A DNA stretch of 64,000 bases from Clostridia bacterium (GTDB taxonomy: Bacteria > Bacillota > Clostridia > Oscillospirales > CAG-272): positions 47,876 through 111,875 of the forward strand of contig JAFUNF010000011.1 in NCBI GenBank assembly GCA_017473085.1, in the 5' to 3' direction. The notes beneath the pieces were generated by a model. That model made no database searches, was not told the origin of the DNA, and saw nothing but the letters and a program-made list of their open reading frames with translations. Both the position numbers and the translations under genes were made by a program. Positions 52,705 through 61,150 of this stretch are shown here, in pieces. The stretch's first letter is position 1. Each line of letters opens with the position of its first letter.

Positions 52705-52733
52705 ATTATAAAATTATTATTATAGTGTGTCAA
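52705..52733 (-). promoter_or_regulatory. Promoter of the MacB-like transporter gene
   Basis: Minus strand TTGACA (52733-52728), 17-base spacer, TATAAT (52710-52705): full consensus. Confidence 0.8.
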
Positions 52734-52868
52734 TAAATATCCGTGAATTTTTTGTAAAAAATCACACAACTGTCACACAAATCCATTAAAGCCTTGATAT
52801 TTGTCTATTATTATGTTATTATAATATTTAGAATAAACTAAACATTAACAAATTTTGCGAGGTAAAAT

Positions 52869-53783
52869 ATGAAGGATAGGACAAAATGGTTTTACGAAGC
52901 AGGCTATGGTATATTTGTTCACTGGACAACGAAAAGCCTACCTGAAAAGGGAGAAAGAAAGTCCCACGCACAAGCAATACTTGATTTTGATGTAGAAACC
53001 TTTACAAATCAAATTATTGCCTCGGGTGCTAAGTTTTTATTCTTTACAATTACACATTCCGATGTGTTTCTACCATTTCCCCTGCCTGAGCTTGAGGAGC
53101 TAATTCCTGGTCATACAAGCAAAAGGGACCTTTTGGGCGAAATTGCCGACCGTCTTGAAAAGCACGGAATAAAGCTAATGGTTTACTTTAACGGCGACGG
53201 ACAAACAACCCCTGAATGGAGAGCACTATTCGATAATGAAAAAATCTGCGACAAAAAAGCAGAATACTGCTATAAAATAACCTCTGCCATTTCAAAGAAA
53301 TACGGCAAGAAAATCAATGGCTGGTGGATAGACTGTTGCTACGAGCCAGGCATTTGTGGTGGAATTGGCTTATGCTATGACTACAAAAAATATGCTGATG
53401 CTATGAGGAGTGGCAATCCCGACTCCATAGTTGCCTTTAACTTCAGAGGTGTTGAGCCTTGGGGTAGCGAGTGGGGTAGAGGAATAGCCGACTACCAGGC
53501 AGGCGAGGAAAACGACCTTTCCTTCTATCCAAACGGAAGATTTTCAGGAGAGGGTGGCACACAATGGTTTGCCCTTTGCTGGATGGACGACTTTTGGGTA
53601 CACGAAAAGGAAGGTACACCTAAGCCCGTTCACTCCAACGAAAAGGTGCTTGAATACATAAAAAATGTAAAAAAGCAGGGGGGAGTGTTTGCATATAACG
53701 TTTCCCCATATCAAGAGGGACACATCGCAAAGGACACCTTTGAACAGCTTCTATGGTTAAAAGAAAACGGCGTTTTAGACTAA
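52869..53783 (+). CDS. Short GH29-type (alpha-L-fucosidase-like) protein
   Basis: 304 aa, only the barrel part of the usual 430-600 aa GH29 enzyme. Family marks: KWFYEAGYGIFVHWT at the start (GH29 FGxFxHWG-type), FFTITHSDVF (the substrate-binding HD/HS motif), and NGWWIDCCYEP, where Asp155 is at the nucleophile position. The C-terminal beta domain is missing and there is no signal peptide, so it is cytoplasmic. It precedes the deacetylase lipoprotein by 11 bases. Substrate could differ from fucosides. Confidence 0.72.
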   Translation: MKDRTKWFYEAGYGIFVHWTTKSLPEKGERKSHAQAILDFDVETFTNQIIASGAKFLFFTITHSDVFLPFPLPELEELIPGHTSKRDLLGEIADRLEKHGIKLMVYFNGDGQTTPEWRALFDNEKICDKKAEYCYKITSAISKKYGKKINGWWIDCCYEPGICGGIGLCYDYKKYADAMRSGNPDSIVAFNFRGVEPWGSEWGRGIADYQAGEENDLSFYPNGRFSGEGGTQWFALCWMDDFWVHEKEGTPKPVHSNEKVLEYIKNVKKQGGVFAYNVSPYQEGHIAKDTFEQLLWLKENGVLD

Positions 53784-53794
53784 AGGAGATTAAA

Positions 53795-55288
53795 ATGAAA
53801 AAAGTAATAGCTTTAACCCTTGTTTTAGTAATGATGCTTGGACTTTGTGCCTGCACTCCTTCAGGGGACTCCACACCTCCAGCCTCAAGTAGCTTACAAA
53901 CAGGCACACAATCGGGCACTCAAGCAGGTGGTGGCACACAAACAGACACAAGTAAGCCACAGACACCGACACACTTTGCTAAGGATGATACCTTAGTTTA
54001 CGTAGCAACAACTAACGCAGATGGTACGTACAATTATCTTAACGAAAAGCTAAGCGCACCAACCTTCACACCATATTACCACAATTACAAGGCAGCCCTT
54101 TCAATGACCTTTGACGATGGTGGACACTACCAAACAGGCTACAACGTGTCTAATATTTTCGCAAAATACGGCTTCCGTGGTACAGAAATGATAACTGCAA
54201 GCTTTGTAAACGACACAGCAATTGCAGAGTGGAACAAAATAGTTGAGCTTGGCTATATGGATATAGGCTGTCACGGCTACGACCACGCAAATCCACCAAG
54301 CCTTTCTGCAAGCGAATACGAGCACGAAATTAAGGACGCGATTATGTATTTGCGAGAAAAGTTCCCAACACAAGACGTTTTAACCTACGCTTCTCCCCTT
54401 GCCCAACCAAGCACTCCTTACGAGGAATATGTTTCACAATTCTGTATTTCCAACAGACTTGAGACAATGGGTCAACAAGCATACTTAGGTCAGGATTTCA
54501 ACATATATAGAGTAAAGGCTGTATCTGTAAATACAAGAAGTGCAGCACCAAACCAAAAGGCAATTGGCGTATATGTAAACTCAGGTGCTTGGGTCGTTGA
54601 GCTTTATCACGAGGTAAGAGAGGATGCTTCAGGAATTAACTGTAGCATTTCCGACCTTGAAGCTCACTGTAAAATGCTTTACGATAACTATGGCGACGTG
54701 CTTTGGGTTGCTTCCTTCGAGGACGTTTCTAAATACGCAAAACAGCTTGAAAACACCTTCGTTGAATACGTTGATTGCTCAATGAATTCAATTACAATTA
54801 AGGCAGGCTGTACAATAGCAGACGACGTTTATAATATTCCAATGTCCGTAAATGTAAACGTTCCGTCCTTTACCGACTCTGCTTACGTTATTGTAAACGG
54901 AGAAAAGCAATACTTAGAGGTTACCACAGGTCAATACAACAAAAAGTACGTTACAGTGTTAGATATTGATGCAAAGGGTGGCGAATTTACAATTTACTTA
55001 GGTGGTAACTCCAACTGTCAAAACGGTTGTAACCATCTTTACTATGTAAAGGAAAGAGTAACTCCAACCTGCACATCAATCGGTTATAATATCAATGCTT
55101 GCGCAAGATGTGACAAGACCTATGAGGGCAGATACACAGATAAGCTACCTCACGTTTATATGGGCAACCCAATCGAATCACAATGCCCAACCACCGAGGA
55201 GGAGGGCTATCGCATTTTCAAGTGTCGTGCCTGCGACCACACCAAAAAGGAAATAGTCCCCGTTTTACAGGAAGAAACGACAGAATAA
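53795..55288 (+). CDS. Polysaccharide deacetylase (NodB-type) lipoprotein with Cys modules
   Basis: 497 aa from the ATG at 53795, 7 bases after AAGGAG. Lipoprotein signal ending GLCAC (Cys20 most likely), then a Ser/Thr/Gly-rich linker to about 60. NodB domain at about 98-330: TFDDGG with metal/catalytic Asp (105-110) and the His pair in GCHGYDH (160, 164). A beta domain follows, then Cys modules at about 415-495 (PTCTSIGYNINACARCDKT, FKCRACDHTKKE) like those of two other surface proteins here. It probably deacetylates a surface or dietary polysaccharide. Coupled with the GH29-like gene. Confidence 0.85.
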   Translation: MKKVIALTLVLVMMLGLCACTPSGDSTPPASSSLQTGTQSGTQAGGGTQTDTSKPQTPTHFAKDDTLVYVATTNADGTYNYLNEKLSAPTFTPYYHNYKAALSMTFDDGGHYQTGYNVSNIFAKYGFRGTEMITASFVNDTAIAEWNKIVELGYMDIGCHGYDHANPPSLSASEYEHEIKDAIMYLREKFPTQDVLTYASPLAQPSTPYEEYVSQFCISNRLETMGQQAYLGQDFNIYRVKAVSVNTRSAAPNQKAIGVYVNSGAWVVELYHEVREDASGINCSISDLEAHCKMLYDNYGDVLWVASFEDVSKYAKQLENTFVEYVDCSMNSITIKAGCTIADDVYNIPMSVNVNVPSFTDSAYVIVNGEKQYLEVTTGQYNKKYVTVLDIDAKGGEFTIYLGGNSNCQNGCNHLYYVKERVTPTCTSIGYNINACARCDKTYEGRYTDKLPHVYMGNPIESQCPTTEEEGYRIFKCRACDHTKKEIVPVLQEETTE

Positions 55289-55290
55289 CA

Positions 55291-55326
55291 AAAATCCCAA
55301 CAAATCCTATGATTTGTTGGGATTTT
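55291..55326. terminator. Bidirectional terminator
   Basis: Perfect 16-bp stem 55291-55306/55311-55326, loop CTAT, between the convergent deacetylase and membrane peptidase-like genes. Confidence 0.93.
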
Positions 55327-55328
55327 AT

Positions 55329-56120
55329 TTATCTTCTGAAAATAACTCTTACAATCAAGGAGAATAGCACGGCTATTAATGAAATTGCAAGTGAAAGAAG
55401 CAAAAACGAGGAAAGATATATTCCAAAGGAAACGATAGCATTTGTAAATGCAGAAATAACGCTTTTTCCAATCAAAGCAAGGATTAAATCAACCACGAAA
55501 AGAGCACCAATAAGGATTGCACCGCCACCGAGGGTAGATTTAATATCAGCACCTGAAAGAGTTGCATGTAAGCAAAGGAATGTACCAATAAATACAAATA
55601 TCCACCACTTAAAGCTTACTGCACCTTTAAAAATCGAAACTATAACCTGCCACAAAACCGACAAAGGATTCATAATTCCTTGAGTTACGTCAAGAGTTCC
55701 AATGCTTATAAAAATACCATTTAGCATTTCAGGTGCTAAGGGAATAGCAAGTAAGCAAAGCAGAGCAGTAATAACAACGATAGGAGCAATTCCAATAAAG
55801 AAATTACCAATTATATGATATACGTTTTTCTTGTTGTAGCTATGCAAAACGTAGCCTAACGTACCATCCTCGCTATCTATTTGAAAAAGCTTCATTTCCT
55901 CAATCTTATGCCCAAAAATAATGCAAAAAAGTGCGTGAGAGCATTCGTGCACAGGCGTACCAATAAAGCCAGTAACATAGCACACTCCACGACTCCAGGA
56001 GCCAAAGTTAGAATAAAAGGCTCTGTTACAAAGAGAAATCAAAAAGCCAAACAACACTATAACACCAACTGTAAACAGAAGCTGTAAAAGAAATGAAAGA
56101 AAAAGATTTCCAACATCCAT
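55329..56120 (-). CDS. Membrane protein with an HExxH motif, M50 peptidase-like
   Basis: 263 aa, six or seven TM segments. After a first TM (about 8-32) the sequence GTPVHECSHALFCIIFGH contains HExxH (His58, Glu59, His62) inside or next to a second hydrophobic segment, as in site-2-type M50 zinc proteases. A later GADIKSTLGGG could supply the third ligand, an Asp, but is not the classic LDG. Monocistronic with a TTGATT-17-TACAAT promoter (56154-56182). It may be a degenerate M50 member rather than an active protease. Confidence 0.68.
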   Translation of the reverse strand: MDVGNLFLSFLLQLLFTVGVIVLFGFLISLCNRAFYSNFGSWSRGVCYVTGFIGTPVHECSHALFCIIFGHKIEEMKLFQIDSEDGTLGYVLHSYNKKNVYHIIGNFFIGIAPIVVITALLCLLAIPLAPEMLNGIFISIGTLDVTQGIMNPLSVLWQVIVSIFKGAVSFKWWIFVFIGTFLCLHATLSGADIKSTLGGGAILIGALFVVDLILALIGKSVISAFTNAIVSFGIYLSSFLLLSLAISLIAVLFSLIVRVIFRR

Positions 56121-56153
56121 CTTAACTTTCTCCCTTCTAAAAAATACATTAGT

Positions 56154-56182
56154 ATTGTATCACTTATTAACTAAAAAATCAA
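56154..56182 (-). promoter_or_regulatory. Promoter of the HExxH membrane protein gene
   Basis: Minus strand TTGATT (56182-56177), 17-base spacer, TACAAT (56159-56154). Confidence 0.65.
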
Positions 56183-56350
56183 TAGAAAAATATCGCTTAT
56201 GGGACCTATCCTCCATTTTTTTATCAAAAATGAGGAAAAACCATTTACAAAAGGGATACCTCTAACTAAAAAATACTAAAAAATATCATTTTTCAACTTC
56301 AACCATCCCAAATTCTCCACCTTGCCCTTGGTTACTACTCTTAGGACAAG

Positions 56351-56378
56351 AAAAGCTCCGATTTCTCGGAGCTTTTTA
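56351..56378 (-). terminator. Terminator of the PEP carboxykinase gene
   Basis: 11-bp stem AAAAGCTCCGA/TCGGAGCTTTT (56351-56361/56366-56376), 12 or more bases past the stop on the minus strand. The 150 bases between it and the next gene hold only a weak hairpin near 56211-56236. Confidence 0.85.
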
Positions 56379-56390
56379 CTTATATTAATC

Positions 56391-58196
56391 TTACTTGCTG
56401 AGTCTTGCCTCAAGAGCCTTAAGCTCCTCGTACATAGTTTGAGGAACTCTGTCGCCAACCTGTGCATAGAAGGACTTGATATTCTCAACGTCCTCAAGCC
56501 AAGATTCCTTTTCAACAGAGAGAAGACCCTCAATTGTATCAACAGTGATGTCAAGACCCTCAATGTTAATATCCTTTGCGTAAGGAACGTAGCCGATAGC
56601 TGTTTCACGAGCCTCAACCTTGTCCTCGCATCTTTGAAGAATCCAATCAAGAACTCTCATATTGTCGCCGAAGCCTGGCCAAATGAAGTGACCCTCGTCA
56701 TCTGTACGGAACCAGTTAACGTGGAAAATCTTTGGAGCATTAGGAATCTTATGTCCCATATCAAGCCAATGCTGGAAGTAGTCACCCATATTGTAGCCAA
56801 CGAATGGTCTCATTGCCATTGGGTCACGACGAACAACACCAACTGCACCTGCAGCTGCAGCAGTTGTCTCGGAAGCCATAATTGAGCCTACGAATGAGCC
56901 GTGTTGCCAGTTAAAGGATTGATATACAAGTGGAGCAGTCTTTGCACGACGGCCACCGAATACGATAGCAGAAATTGGAACGCCTGCTGGATTGTCAAAT
57001 TCCTTAGAAATGCAAGGACAGTTCTTTGCAAGAGCTGTAAATCTTGAGTTAGGATGAGCAGCGCTTGTATTAACCTTATCCTTCTTGTCATACTTTGTCT
57101 TATCCCACTTTTCGCCCTTCCAGTTGATGCAGTTGTCAGGAGCGTTGTCGTTAAGACCCTCCCACCATACTGTTTTATTGTCAAGCACGTGACCTACGTT
57201 TGTAAAGATTGTATCTCTCATTGTTGTAGCAAGAGCATTAGGATTGGACTTTTCGTTAGTACCAGGAGCAACACCGAAGAAGCCATTTTCTGGGTTAATA
57301 GCCCAAAGTCTGCCGTCCTTACCAACACGTAGCCAAGCAATATCGTCGCCTACGCACCAAACCTTATAGCCCTTTTCTGTGTATGTCTTAGGTGGAATGA
57401 GCATAGCAAGGTTAGTCTTACCACAAGCAGATGGGAATGCAGCAGAGATGTACTTTGTCTCGCCGTTAGGATACTCAACGCCAAGAATAAGCATGTGCTC
57501 AGCCATCCAGCCCTCCTTGCGTCCTAAGTAGGAAGCAATACGAAGAGCAAAGCACTTCTTACCAAGAAGAACGTTTCCACCGTAACCTGAGTTTACAGAC
57601 CAAATTGTGTTATCCTCTGGGAAGTGACAGATATAACGATTTTCCTCGTCAATATCACATCTTGCGTGAAGACCCTTAATAAAGCCCTCTCCGTTACCCA
57701 TAGCCTTAGCAACCTCAGCACCAGCTCTTGTCATAATAAGCATATTTAGTACAACGTAGATAGAGTCAGTAAGCTCAATACCATACTTAGCAAAGTCAGA
57801 GCCAACCTGTCCCATAGCGTAAGGAATTACATACATTGTTCTGCCCTTGTAGGAGTTCTTGTAAAGCTTAGAAAGCTTTGCGTAGCATTCCTGTGGGTCC
57901 ATCCAGTTGTTAATATTACCAGCATCCTCTTTTGTTCTTGTGCAGATGAAGGTTCTGCCCTCAACACGAGCAACGTCGTTGATAGCTGTTCTGTGGAGAT
58001 AGCAGTTAGGAAGAAGCTCCTCGTTGAGCTTTTCAAGCTCGCCAATTGAGCAAGCCTCAGCCTTTAGTGCCTCTGTTTGCTCGTCGCTTCCGTCAATCCA
58101 AACAATCTTGTCAGGATTAACCATTTCAGCCATTTCCTCAATCCAGTCAAGAATCAACTTGCTGTCGGTTAGTGCCTTGTTTTCAAATTTGATCAT
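56391..58196 (-). CDS. pckG: Phosphoenolpyruvate carboxykinase (GTP)
   Basis: 601 aa, the GTP-type size. Interconverts oxaloacetate and PEP. Kinase loop FPSACGKTN at 254-262 (with hyperreactive Cys258), VGDDIAWLR metal site, and FGGRRAKTAPLVYQS guanine-side motif, all of the GTP family rather than the ATP family. In anaerobic gut Bacillota it often runs toward oxaloacetate for succinate or anaplerosis, conserving energy, which pairs logically with the PPi-phosphofructokinase upstream. Consensus promoter at 58258-58286 and a leader of about 55 bases. Confidence 0.96.
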   Translation of the reverse strand: MIKFENKALTDSKLILDWIEEMAEMVNPDKIVWIDGSDEQTEALKAEACSIGELEKLNEELLPNCYLHRTAINDVARVEGRTFICTRTKEDAGNINNWMDPQECYAKLSKLYKNSYKGRTMYVIPYAMGQVGSDFAKYGIELTDSIYVVLNMLIMTRAGAEVAKAMGNGEGFIKGLHARCDIDEENRYICHFPEDNTIWSVNSGYGGNVLLGKKCFALRIASYLGRKEGWMAEHMLILGVEYPNGETKYISAAFPSACGKTNLAMLIPPKTYTEKGYKVWCVGDDIAWLRVGKDGRLWAINPENGFFGVAPGTNEKSNPNALATTMRDTIFTNVGHVLDNKTVWWEGLNDNAPDNCINWKGEKWDKTKYDKKDKVNTSAAHPNSRFTALAKNCPCISKEFDNPAGVPISAIVFGGRRAKTAPLVYQSFNWQHGSFVGSIMASETTAAAAGAVGVVRRDPMAMRPFVGYNMGDYFQHWLDMGHKIPNAPKIFHVNWFRTDDEGHFIWPGFGDNMRVLDWILQRCEDKVEARETAIGYVPYAKDINIEGLDITVDTIEGLLSVEKESWLEDVENIKSFYAQVGDRVPQTMYEELKALEARLSK

Positions 58197-58257
58197 AGAT
58201 CTATACCTCTTTCTTAAAATTAACTAACTTTAGCTTAATCCAATCTAAGCCATTATA

Positions 58258-58286
58258 ATTATATCAAATGTAAAAGTATATTTCAA
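58258..58286 (-). promoter_or_regulatory. Promoter of pckG
   Basis: Minus strand TTGAAA (58286-58281), 17-base spacer, TATAAT (58263-58258). Confidence 0.75.
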
Positions 58287-58323
58287 TACATTTTAAATAC
58301 TTTTTTACAAAATATTATTATAT

Positions 58324-59292
58324 TTAACCCTCAATAGCCTTAGCTATTCTTTGCGAAAGCACCTTTTTGGATTTTGGATGAATATCATCGTCCTCGCAGA
58401 TGTCGTGACATACTACTGTCTTAAGTCCTTCAATGCAATCAGAAGCCTTTAACTGAAGCTCTTGAATAGCTTTCCAACCATTTTTATCCTCTCCCCAAAT
58501 ATAGTTTGCAATTTGCACTATAACAAATTTAATGGAAAAATCCCTAAAGTCCTCTCTCCAGTTATCAACCATACAGGAAAGCATATCAATATAAAGCTCA
58601 GCCTCGTTTGTGTATGCGTTGCTTTCTCCTTGATACCAAAGCACGTGAGAAATGCTAAAGGGAATTATGTTACTCAGCATTTTTTCGTATAGCTTGCCAT
58701 TATCATTCCAAAGTGGATATTCTCTTTTTGCAAGAGTGGTAGGGAATTTGTCGGCTAAATCCTTTCTAATCCAAGGCTGAATAGCAGATGCACCCTGATA
58801 GCAGGCAATAAGACCTATTTTTCGCTCATCTGTTGCCAGCTCTTGCGAAACGTAGTAGCCGATTGAAGAAAACTCGCCTGCATTTTCCTTAGTTAGCACA
58901 ACCCAACCATCACGAGAGAAGTAGTATTCGCTTAGCTCAAGCCTATCAACAGTAAACATACGCACGTTGTCGTTTCCACGGTAGTCGCTTACAGGCTCAT
59001 TACATTCCTTCAATTTAAATTGCATATTTGACTGTCCCCCCAGCAAATATACATCGCCAAAGTACACGTCACGAAGCTGTGAGCAAATACCATTAAGCTT
59101 TATATCAATTGTGTATGGTCCACCATAGGAAACAGGGTCAAACTCTATGAGCCAATCACCCTTTGCTTCTAAAGTCTTAGTGTTACCCAAAAGAGTAACT
59201 TCAACACTTCCTTGACCACTACCGAAAAATCTAACAGGCTTATTTGCCTGAAGCACCATATTGGAGCTAAAAATAGAATTTAAAGTAACCAT
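58324..59292 (-). CDS. SGNH-type sialate O-acetylesterase-like protein
   Basis: 322 aa, shorter than the 450-600 aa secreted enzymes and without signal peptide, so cytoplasmic. N-terminal beta-sandwich start NMVLQANKPVRFFG; nucleophile motif GGQSNMQF (Ser88); WYQGESNA (oxyanion/Asn block); C-terminal catalytic DxxH in DDIHPKSK (His305). It removes acetyl groups from sialic acid or other acetylated sugars. In this genome it could process imported acetylated oligosaccharides. It starts behind AAAAGGGAG. Confidence 0.85.
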   Translation of the reverse strand: MVTLNSIFSSNMVLQANKPVRFFGSGQGSVEVTLLGNTKTLEAKGDWLIEFDPVSYGGPYTIDIKLNGICSQLRDVYFGDVYLLGGQSNMQFKLKECNEPVSDYRGNDNVRMFTVDRLELSEYYFSRDGWVVLTKENAGEFSSIGYYVSQELATDERKIGLIACYQGASAIQPWIRKDLADKFPTTLAKREYPLWNDNGKLYEKMLSNIIPFSISHVLWYQGESNAYTNEAELYIDMLSCMVDNWREDFRDFSIKFVIVQIANYIWGEDKNGWKAIQELQLKASDCIEGLKTVVCHDICEDDDIHPKSKKVLSQRIAKAIEG

Positions 59293-59384
59293 AAAAAAAC
59301 TCCCTTTTAAATTATTAAATATATTTTACCATAAACTATTTCAAAATCCAATATAAAGTGATAAAATATTTAGAGGTGATTTTT

Positions 59385-59825
59385 ATGGAAATAGAAAGAA
59401 AGTTTTTAGTCAAGGAAATACCCTGTCTTGACGGCTGTGAAAAGAGTGAAATAGTGCAGGGCTATATCTCCTTAACACCTGAAACCAGAATACGTAAAAG
59501 AGATAATCAATATTATCTGACCGTAAAGGGAGAGGGCGATGTTGTCCGTGAGGAAACGGAAAAATTAGTTAGCGAAAAAGAAGGCAAGGAGCTTTTTTCA
59601 AAAGTGGAAAGTGCTTTGATTGAAAAAACTCGCTACCTTATAAATATAGGTAGCTACATAGCCGAGCTTGATATATACAAAAATCGCTTGCAGGGACTTA
59701 TCGTGGTTGAGGTTGAGTTTGAAACAGAGGCTGATGCTAATAGTTTCGTGCCACCCGACTGGTTTGGCGAGGACATAAGCAAAAATAAAGAATATAGAAA
59801 CAAGGTTTTAGCATATAAATCTTGA
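59385..59825 (+). CDS. CYTH domain (triphosphate tunnel) protein
   Basis: 146 aa from the ATG at 59385, 6 bases after AGAGGTG; an upstream GTG at 59358 precedes the RBS. The ExExK signature EIERKFLV opens the fold, followed by QGYISL, TRIRKRDNQYYLTVKG, EKTRYLI and VVEVEFETE. CYTH proteins hydrolyse inorganic or organic triphosphates. The strands RIRKR, LTVKG and EVEFE supply the basic and acidic tunnel residues. The tyrS promoter overlaps its stop. Confidence 0.9.
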   Translation: MEIERKFLVKEIPCLDGCEKSEIVQGYISLTPETRIRKRDNQYYLTVKGEGDVVREETEKLVSEKEGKELFSKVESALIEKTRYLINIGSYIAELDIYKNRLQGLIVVEVEFETEADANSFVPPDWFGEDISKNKEYRNKVLAYKS

Positions 59826-59850
59826 CAAGCAACCATATTTTCGATATAAT
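59822..59850 (+). promoter_or_regulatory. Promoter of tyrS
   Basis: TTGACA (59822-59827), 17-base spacer, TATAAT (59845-59850), overlapping the preceding stop. The leader is only about 25 bases, so there is no room for a T-box. Confidence 0.8.
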
Positions 59851-59881
59851 ATATTATATTATTTAAAAAAGAGGACTTATA

Positions 59882-61099
59882 ATGAAAATTTACGACGAGT
59901 TAGTTGCCCGTGGACTTATTGCACAGGTAACAAATGAAGAAGAAATAAAGGAAATGATAGATAACGGCAAGGCCATTTTCTATATCGGCTTTGACCCAAC
60001 AGCAGATAGCCTTCACGTAGGACACTTTATGGCTCTTTGCCTAATGAAAAGACTTCAAATGGCAGGCAATAAGCCAATTGCCCTAATCGGTGGTGGTACT
60101 GCCCATATTGGCGACCCATCTGGTAGAACTGATATGCGTTCAATGATGAATAAGGAAACCATTGATAAAAACTGTGAATGCTTTAAAAAGCAAATGTCTC
60201 GCTTTATCGAGTTTGGCGATGATAAGGCTATTATGGTAAATAATGCAGATTGGCTACTTGACCTTAACTACGTTGATTTTATTCGTGACGTTGGTGGTTG
60301 CTTCTCCGTAAACCATATGCTAAAGGCAAAGTGCTACGAGCAAAGACTTGAAAAGGGTCTTTCCTTCTTAGAGTTCAACTATATGCTAATGCAATCCTAC
60401 GACTTTTTGGAGCTTTACAAGCGCTATGGCTGTAATATGCAATTCGGTGGCGACGACCAATGGTCAAATATGCTTGGTGGCACTGAGCTTATTAGAAAGA
60501 AGCTTGGCAAGGATGCACACGCAATGACAATTAACCTACTTCTCAACTCCGAGGGCAAGAAGATGGGTAAAACTCAGTCAGGCGCAGTATGGCTTGACCC
60601 AAATAAGACTCCACCATACGATTTCTATCAATATTGGAGAAACGTAGGCGACGCAGACGTTTTGAACTGCATTAGAATGCTTACCTTCCTACCACTTGAT
60701 CAAATCAATGAAATGAATAATTGGGAAGGCAGTCAGCTTAATAAGGCTAAGGAAATTCTCGCTTACGAGCTTACAAAGCTTGTTCACGGAGAAGAGGAGG
60801 CACAAAAGGCGCAAACTGCTGCTCAGTCCATTTTCTCAGCAGGTGGTAGCGATAATATGCCAGAGTGTAAGCTTGAACAGAGCGACCTTCGTGATGGCAC
60901 AGCCGATATTCTTACTGTTCTTGTTAAGGCAGAGCTTGTTCCATCAAGAAGTGAGGCAAGACGTGCCGTTGAGCAGGGTGGCGTTACTGTTGATGGTGAC
61001 AAGGTTACCGACATTAAGACAACCTACACCAAGGAACAGCTTTCAAACGGACTCGTTGTAAGACGTGGCAAAAAAGCATTCAAAAAGGTAATTTTGTAA
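59882..61099 (+). CDS. tyrS: Tyrosyl-tRNA synthetase
   Basis: 405 aa class I synthetase. FDPTADSLHVGHFM carries the HIGH-like HVGH; GGDDQWSNM binds tyrosine; KKMGKTQSGAVWLD is the KMSKS-like loop. An S4 RNA-binding domain closes the protein (SEARRAVEQGGVTVDGDKV). Unusually for Bacillota, no T-box leader is present, so tyrosine-tRNA control must act otherwise or be absent. Confidence 0.97.
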   Translation: MKIYDELVARGLIAQVTNEEEIKEMIDNGKAIFYIGFDPTADSLHVGHFMALCLMKRLQMAGNKPIALIGGGTAHIGDPSGRTDMRSMMNKETIDKNCECFKKQMSRFIEFGDDKAIMVNNADWLLDLNYVDFIRDVGGCFSVNHMLKAKCYEQRLEKGLSFLEFNYMLMQSYDFLELYKRYGCNMQFGGDDQWSNMLGGTELIRKKLGKDAHAMTINLLLNSEGKKMGKTQSGAVWLDPNKTPPYDFYQYWRNVGDADVLNCIRMLTFLPLDQINEMNNWEGSQLNKAKEILAYELTKLVHGEEEAQKAQTAAQSIFSAGGSDNMPECKLEQSDLRDGTADILTVLVKAELVPSRSEARRAVEQGGVTVDGDKVTDIKTTYTKEQLSNGLVVRRGKKAFKKVIL

Positions 61100-61104
61100 A
61101 AATG

Positions 61105-61130
61105 ATAGGCTACTGTATTCAGTAGCCTAT
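61105..61130 (+). terminator. Hairpin after tyrS
   Basis: 11-bp stem ATAGGCTACTG/CAGTAGCCTAT (61105-61115/61120-61130), followed by AAGCTTTTTAAGG; likely a terminator that also lies just before the next gene's RBS. Confidence 0.75.
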
Positions 61131-61150
61131 AAGCTTTTTAAGGAGCAATT

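Noticed and set aside
55183-55683. Open frame across the convergent 3' ends near 55.2-55.7 kb
   Set aside because: It runs through a perfect terminator hairpin and is antisense to the membrane protein gene; no RBS.
59826-59881. T-box leader for tyrS
   Set aside because: Only about 25 bases lie between the promoter and the start codon; no specifier loop or antiterminator can fit.
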